Of a DNA stretch of 9,116 bases, positions 6,582-9,116 are shown in pieces. This DNA comes from an uncultured Ruminococcus sp. Its GTDB lineage: Bacteria > Bacillota > Clostridia > Oscillospirales > Ruminococcaceae. Made by a program: the position numbers and the translations under genes. The stretch lies in the NCBI RefSeq assembly GCF_934476685.1, contig NZ_CAKSNX010000026.1, positions 1 to 9,116 on the forward strand. Reading direction: 5' to 3'. The number at the start of each line of letters is the position of its first letter. Position 1 is the stretch's first letter. The notes under the pieces are model-generated. The model made no database searches, had not been told where the DNA came from, and worked only from the letters and a program-made list of their open reading frames with translations.

Positions 6582-8042
6582 TTAAATTTTAAGCATTCTT
6601 TTCTCAACAATATCTGATAAGTTGCAAAGGGTTATATTTTCAGCCTTGGCTGCCTCTTCTAAAATCTTATCATCAAAACCAGATTCTGAAAAGAGATAAT
6701 AATAGAATTCTGATTTTTCCTTTTGGGGCGACAGTTTTGTAACAGTATCCAGATATTCAGAATATCGGAATGGGTTGTTTTTAAACTTACACTCCCCTAC
6801 CAGATACTGCGTTGCTTGTTTGGAAACAGCGAGAATATCAATTTCTGTTTCCTGCACTTCTCTTTTATCATCTTTTCGTCTGACCGTTGTTTTTCCCCAC
6901 CAACGTCCCATTTGAGAATATCGAAATGGCAGAGCATTGGCTTTTTGCATTTCACGAACATATTCACGACAGATGTCCTCGAAAACAGACGCTGCAAACT
7001 CGTGAAGCTGCGGAGCAATGGCATATTCATAAACACCATCTACATCACCGCCTTCCAGTTCCGAGTAATTTGTAAAAACAAAAGCATACCAAAACCGAAA
7101 GAAATTATCCGTCAGATGATAAAGTCCACGATTGGTATTTGCTTTCTCTTTTATCCCATCAGAAACAGAAAACTCACGTTCGACAATTTCCAGTTCGATC
7201 AGATTCTTCAAATATACGCTTGTTTTCGAAGTGTCATCCACCAATGATTTCATACTAATTTTATTGAGTTTTGTATTGCCAAGAGCAACTGCCTCAATGA
7301 TAGAATTGTACAATGGTGTTTCCCTCAATTCCTGCCGCAAAAGAAATTCCACTTCGCTATATAGTGTACAGCCCTTGGTGAGAATATTTTTCTTGATATT
7401 CTCTGCAAGTGGCAGACCGCTGTCAAATTGTTTCAGATAATGCGGAATACCGCCAAGGATCGCATAAGCAAGTACTTTATCCCGATCAGAATAATTCGGA
7501 AAGAACTGAATGGCTTCATAAAAGCCCAATTCTTTCATCTTATAAATCCCAGTTGCTCTGCCATAAAGGGGATTTTTTTCTGCAAGGATCTCTTTTTCGA
7601 TAAAACTCATTGCACTTCCACATAAAATCAGCATAACATTCTCGTCTTTTAAGATTTCATCCCATAAATTCTGCAAAATGGACGGAATGCTTTGATTGCC
7701 CTTGCACATATAAGGAAATTCATCGATCACCACCAGCTTTTTGGCATCACCATATGGCAATTCCGTGATGGCACGAAGTGCTTTCTCCCAGTCTGAAAAC
7801 TCTGTTATATAAGAACGAGCCGGAATATTTTCTCTCAGTAGTTTTTCTGAAAAGTTTTTCAATTGCATTTTATCTGTACATTCTCTGCAAGAAAAAAAGA
7901 TATGTGGTTTTCCTTTACAGAACTGCCGAAGTGTCTCCGTTTTTCCAACACGTCTGCGACCATACAGAACGATCAACTGTCCGTTTTTTTGGCGATATTT
8001 GTCTTCTAAAAATTTCAGTTCCGCTTCTCTGCCAATAAACAA
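6582..8042 (-). CDS. AAA ATPase, DUF234/archaeal-ATPase type, with PD-(D/E)XK-like C-terminus
   Basis: The product is 486 residues from a TTG start at 8040-8042, chosen because AAGGAG lies 8 nt upstream and the family begins FIGREAEL right after it. An ATG at 8123 would lie inside the promoter and is rejected. Domains in order: Walker A GRRRVGKTE (28-36), Walker B LVVIDEFPY (103-111), sensor-like LILCGSAMS (138-146), a winged-helix region (about 228-313, ending in RGLYHLTDNFFRFWY), and a C-terminal domain with EIDIL (Glu400, Asp402) and GECKF (Glu417, Lys419), the D-x(n)-E-x-K pattern of PD-(D/E)XK folds. Relatives are common in archaea and anaerobic Bacillota; their function is mostly unknown, and links to defence, nucleic-acid processing or DNA-binding regulation are hypotheses. 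It is monocistronic and visibly more AT-rich than the GH59 and AraC genes, suggesting separate acquisition. Confidence 0.9.
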   Translation of the reverse strand: MFIGREAELKFLEDKYRQKNGQLIVLYGRRRVGKTETLRQFCKGKPHIFFSCRECTDKMQLKNFSEKLLRENIPARSYITEFSDWEKALRAITELPYGDAKKLVVIDEFPYMCKGNQSIPSILQNLWDEILKDENVMLILCGSAMSFIEKEILAEKNPLYGRATGIYKMKELGFYEAIQFFPNYSDRDKVLAYAILGGIPHYLKQFDSGLPLAENIKKNILTKGCTLYSEVEFLLRQELRETPLYNSIIEAVALGNTKLNKISMKSLVDDTSKTSVYLKNLIELEIVEREFSVSDGIKEKANTNRGLYHLTDNFFRFWYAFVFTNYSELEGGDVDGVYEYAIAPQLHEFAASVFEDICREYVREMQKANALPFRYSQMGRWWGKTTVRRKDDKREVQETEIDILAVSKQATQYLVGECKFKNNPFRYSEYLDTVTKLSPQKEKSEFYYYLFSESGFDDKILEEAAKAENITLCNLSDIVEKRMLKI

Positions 8043-8060
8043 TGTACTCACTCCTTTTCT

Positions 8061-8089
8061 CAAATCGAGATTTAGTAAATCGTGATTTG
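8061..8089. promoter_or_regulatory. 29-bp doubled palindrome (candidate operator) at the ATPase promoter
   Basis: Two dyad units, AAATC-GA-GATTT (8062-8073) and AAATC-GT-GATTT (8077-8088), repeat with a 15-bp period. The whole 8061-8089 block equals its own reverse complement at 24 of 29 positions. It covers the predicted transcription start, between the -10 and the ribosome site, a classic place for a repressor. The RNA form could also fold as a leader hairpin. The bound protein is unknown; the winged-helix ATPase itself is one candidate. Confidence 0.6.
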
Positions 8090-8094
8090 ATATT

Positions 8095-8123
8095 ATTATA
8101 CCACGAATTTGAAGAAAATGCAA
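8095..8123 (-). promoter_or_regulatory. Promoter of the DUF234 ATPase gene
   Basis: On the minus strand TTGCAT (8118-8123) is 17 bp from TATAAT (8095-8100), which is preceded by TGG (extended -10). Transcription should start near 8088, giving a leader of about 46 nt to the TTG start. It is one of the strongest matches in the window. Confidence 0.85.
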
Positions 8124-8192
8124 GTGGTACAGAAAAAACTCATTAAAACTTTGATTTTAAATAAGGTTGATCTAGGAAGAATGATTATAGCT

Positions 8193-8351
8193 TTATCGTG
8201 ATATTTGAAATCTACACAAATTTCGAGAGATCATTCCAAATTGTTCTAATGAATCAATTGATTTTTTTATTGACTCAGGTGGAAATCGTTTTGCTTTGTA
8301 TTCTAACCAATTCTGAAAGCCTTTAATGATGCCATCTGTGTTATTTATATT
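8193..8351 (-). pseudogene. 3' fragment of an unrecognised gene, cut by an IS end
   Basis: On the minus strand an open frame of about 50 codons ends at a TAA (8193-8195). It contains DGIIKGFQNWLEYKAKRF and PPESIKKSIDSLEQFGMISR. Codon use and the mix of charged and aromatic residues look like a real protein end. Upstream the frame runs into a TAG inside the orphan IS256-type end, and there is no start codon or ribosome site before an internal Met. It is therefore probably the C-terminal tail of a gene whose front was removed when the IS end arrived or was deleted. I do not recognise the family. Confidence 0.4.
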
Positions 8352-8386
8352 CTACCACAGTTGACTGAGTTTTTACAGACTTTTTT
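8337..8386 (-). mobile_element. Orphan IS256-type terminal segment
   Basis: These 50 bases align without gaps to 1341-1390, the 5' end of the IS256 relic, with 44 identities, including a shared 16-base TTTTACAGACTTTTTT block. The orientation is the same. Similarity stops where the IS would carry its ribosome site and transposase, so only the terminus remains. Its outer flank (8387-8400, GGGGAGGATCCGCC) differs from that of the left copy. Confidence 0.7.
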
Positions 8387-8430
8387 GGGGAGGATCCGCC
8401 TAACAAATAATGTGTATTTTCTTTGCACAG

Positions 8431-8475
8431 CAAAACCCTCCTATGGTTTCTATTATACCATAGGAGGGGCTTTTT
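8431..8475. terminator. Bidirectional hairpin terminator with an embedded -10 element
   Basis: A perfect 12-bp stem, CCCTCCTATGGT (8436-8447) and ACCATAGGAGGG (8457-8468), has a 9-nt loop. On the plus strand it is followed by GC and TTTTT. On the minus strand GCCCC...GGG is followed by TTTTGC, which can end the 162-residue gene at 8535. The loop and stem contain TGGTATAAT on the minus strand, identical to the local extended -10. Confidence 0.65.
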
Positions 8476-8534
8476 GTCATTGTCTGTTTTTACTGGGGCT
8501 GTTCGTACTACCCCAGAGATTTGTTACTTTCTTA

Positions 8535-9023
8535 TTAGTTGTACAGTTTCAAAAGTGCATCCAACAGGCGATAAGCCTCCTCACGGTAGTAGTCGGTATG
8601 CTTTGATCTCTTGGACTTGATTTCATCCAGATTGATGTTTGCAAGACCGGCTTTCAAGATGTCAGCAGACTGCTTGCGGACGGTATTAGCGGCATCATGG
8701 CCGAGATGCATTTTCTCCTGAAACTTGGCTCCCTTGCTGCCGTTCAGAAGAAGCAGAGCAGCAAGACCATGTTTCGGTGAACGGTCGATGAGGTGATGAA
8801 TAAGATCGGAGAAAAGTTCTCCGGTTTCCTGCTTTGCGGCTCTGGCGATCATCTTGTCCTCCGGTGACGGAACAGAAGCAAGGTCGAGGTCGTATTCATC
8901 AGCCATCTGGTCGAGAGATACTGAATTCGGCACTGCGTAATGACCGAGCTGTTCATTCACCGCCAAATTAAATGAATTGCGAGCTGCTTTAGCAACAGTC
9001 TCTGGAACAGCTATGTACAGCAC
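8535..9023 (-). CDS. Hypothetical protein with sigma-70 region-4-like C-terminal half
   Basis: The 162-residue product starts at a GTG (9021-9023) with GGGAG about 10 nt upstream. An acidic middle (SLDQMADEYDLDLASVPSPED, 36-56) leads to a helical half (57-130) with ELFSDLIHHLIDRSPKHGL and MHLGHDAANTVRKQSADILK (105-124). The latter resembles the recognition helix and trailing basic helix of sigma-like regulators carried by conjugative elements of Clostridia. The N-terminus LYIAVPETVAKAAR also recalls those proteins. This is a motif impression, not an established family. The reading frame has no stop from 9024 to the window edge and reads YYRRYTGRNFK just before the GTG, so a longer upstream start is possible. 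A divergent promoter and ribosome site for the gene at 9111 occupy the same stretch, which favours the GTG. A small DNA-binding regulator is the best guess. Confidence 0.65.
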   Translation of the reverse strand: MLYIAVPETVAKAARNSFNLAVNEQLGHYAVPNSVSLDQMADEYDLDLASVPSPEDKMIARAAKQETGELFSDLIHHLIDRSPKHGLAALLLLNGSKGAKFQEKMHLGHDAANTVRKQSADILKAGLANINLDEIKSKRSKHTDYYREEAYRLLDALLKLYN

Positions 9024-9059
9024 CTTGAAGTTTCTCCCTGTGTATCGTCTATAATAAAT

Positions 9060-9089
9060 TAGACAGAAAACATTTAGCCGTGGTATAAT
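9060..9089 (+). promoter_or_regulatory. Promoter for the gene entering the right edge
   Basis: TAGACA (9060-9065) is 18 bp from TATAAT (9084-9089), which has a TGG extension at 9081-9083. Predicted start near 9096. A second TATAAT at 9050-9055 pairs poorly with TTGAAG (9025-9030, 19-bp spacing). Confidence 0.65.
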
Positions 9090-9110
9090 AGAAAAAAGGA
9101 GGAAAATAAA

Positions 9111-9116
9111 ATGGCA
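9111..9116 (+). CDS. Start of a gene running off the right edge (first two codons)
   Basis: ATG GCA at 9111-9116 is preceded by a consensus ribosome site AGGAGG (9097-9102) with 8 nt spacing and by an extended -10 promoter. Only Met-Ala is visible, so nothing can be said of its product. It is divergent from the 162-residue gene, with 87 bp between the starts. Confidence 0.6.

Noticed and set aside
8043..8123. Upstream ATG start (27 extra residues) for the ATPase
   Set aside because: It would lie in the -35 box and place the promoter and operator inside the coding sequence; the TTG with AAGGAG fits the family's N-terminus.
1341..8386. Composite transposon bounded by two IS256 ends
   Set aside because: Both preserved ends are the same terminus in direct orientation and both elements are broken; no outer partner ends or target duplication are visible. 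Kept only as a possible history.
1..9116. CRISPR array, tRNA, rRNA or riboswitch
   Set aside because: No regularly spaced direct repeats, no cloverleaf, and no recognisable riboswitch core was seen on either strand.

Overview
The window looks like an accessory stretch of a Gram-positive gut or rumen anaerobe, most likely a Ruminococcus-type member of the Bacillota. The reasons are strong AGGAGG ribosome sites, TGGTATAAT-type extended -10 promoters, a wall-anchored secreted glycoside hydrolase, IS256 and IS200 debris, and AT-rich intergenic repeats built from AATTCCGAATT-like blocks and GGGCGAAC hairpins. The genus assignment is inference; no rRNA or housekeeping gene is present.

Layout, left to right. 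Positions 1-1400 are a graveyard of mobile DNA: a frameshifted IS200/IS605 TnpA fragment (minus strand), a strong hairpin terminator, and an IS256-family transposase that has lost about 25 internal codons and its C-terminus, including the region of the third catalytic acidic residue. The outer end of this IS abuts a half copy of an intergenic repeat (about 1400-1510). Positions 1572-2237 encode a cytoplasmic SGNH/GDSL-type hydrolase, convergent with the main gene and sharing a bidirectional terminator with it. Positions 2298-5117 (minus) encode a 939-residue secreted GH59 (galactocerebrosidase-type) glycosidase with a lectin-like domain, a second beta-rich module, an acidic linker and an NPQTG sorting signal. 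A divergent AraC-family regulator (5319/5328-6137, plus) faces it across about 200 bp and is the obvious candidate regulator.

Positions 6138-6581 hold a 239-bp MITE-like repeat and a terminator. Positions 6582-8042 (minus) encode a DUF234-type AAA ATPase with a PD-(D/E)XK-like C-terminus. It starts at a TTG codon behind a near-consensus promoter, whose start-site region is a 29-bp palindrome made of two AAATC-NN-GATTT units. Positions 8193-8351 hold the 3' end of an unrecognised gene, cut off by an orphan IS256-type end (8337-8386, 44 of 50 bases identical to the end at 1341-1390). The right edge has a bidirectional terminator, a 162-residue protein with a sigma-region-4-like C-terminal half, and a divergent promoter and ribosome site leading into a gene that starts at 9111.

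How the genes may work together: the GH59 enzyme, its AraC neighbour and perhaps the SGNH hydrolase form a small locus for a galactosyl-linked substrate at the cell surface. The ATPase and the right-edge genes look like separate acquisitions stitched in by IS activity. No complete new system is evident. The points most worth following are the wall-anchored GH59 enzyme and the doubled palindromic operator at the ATPase promoter.
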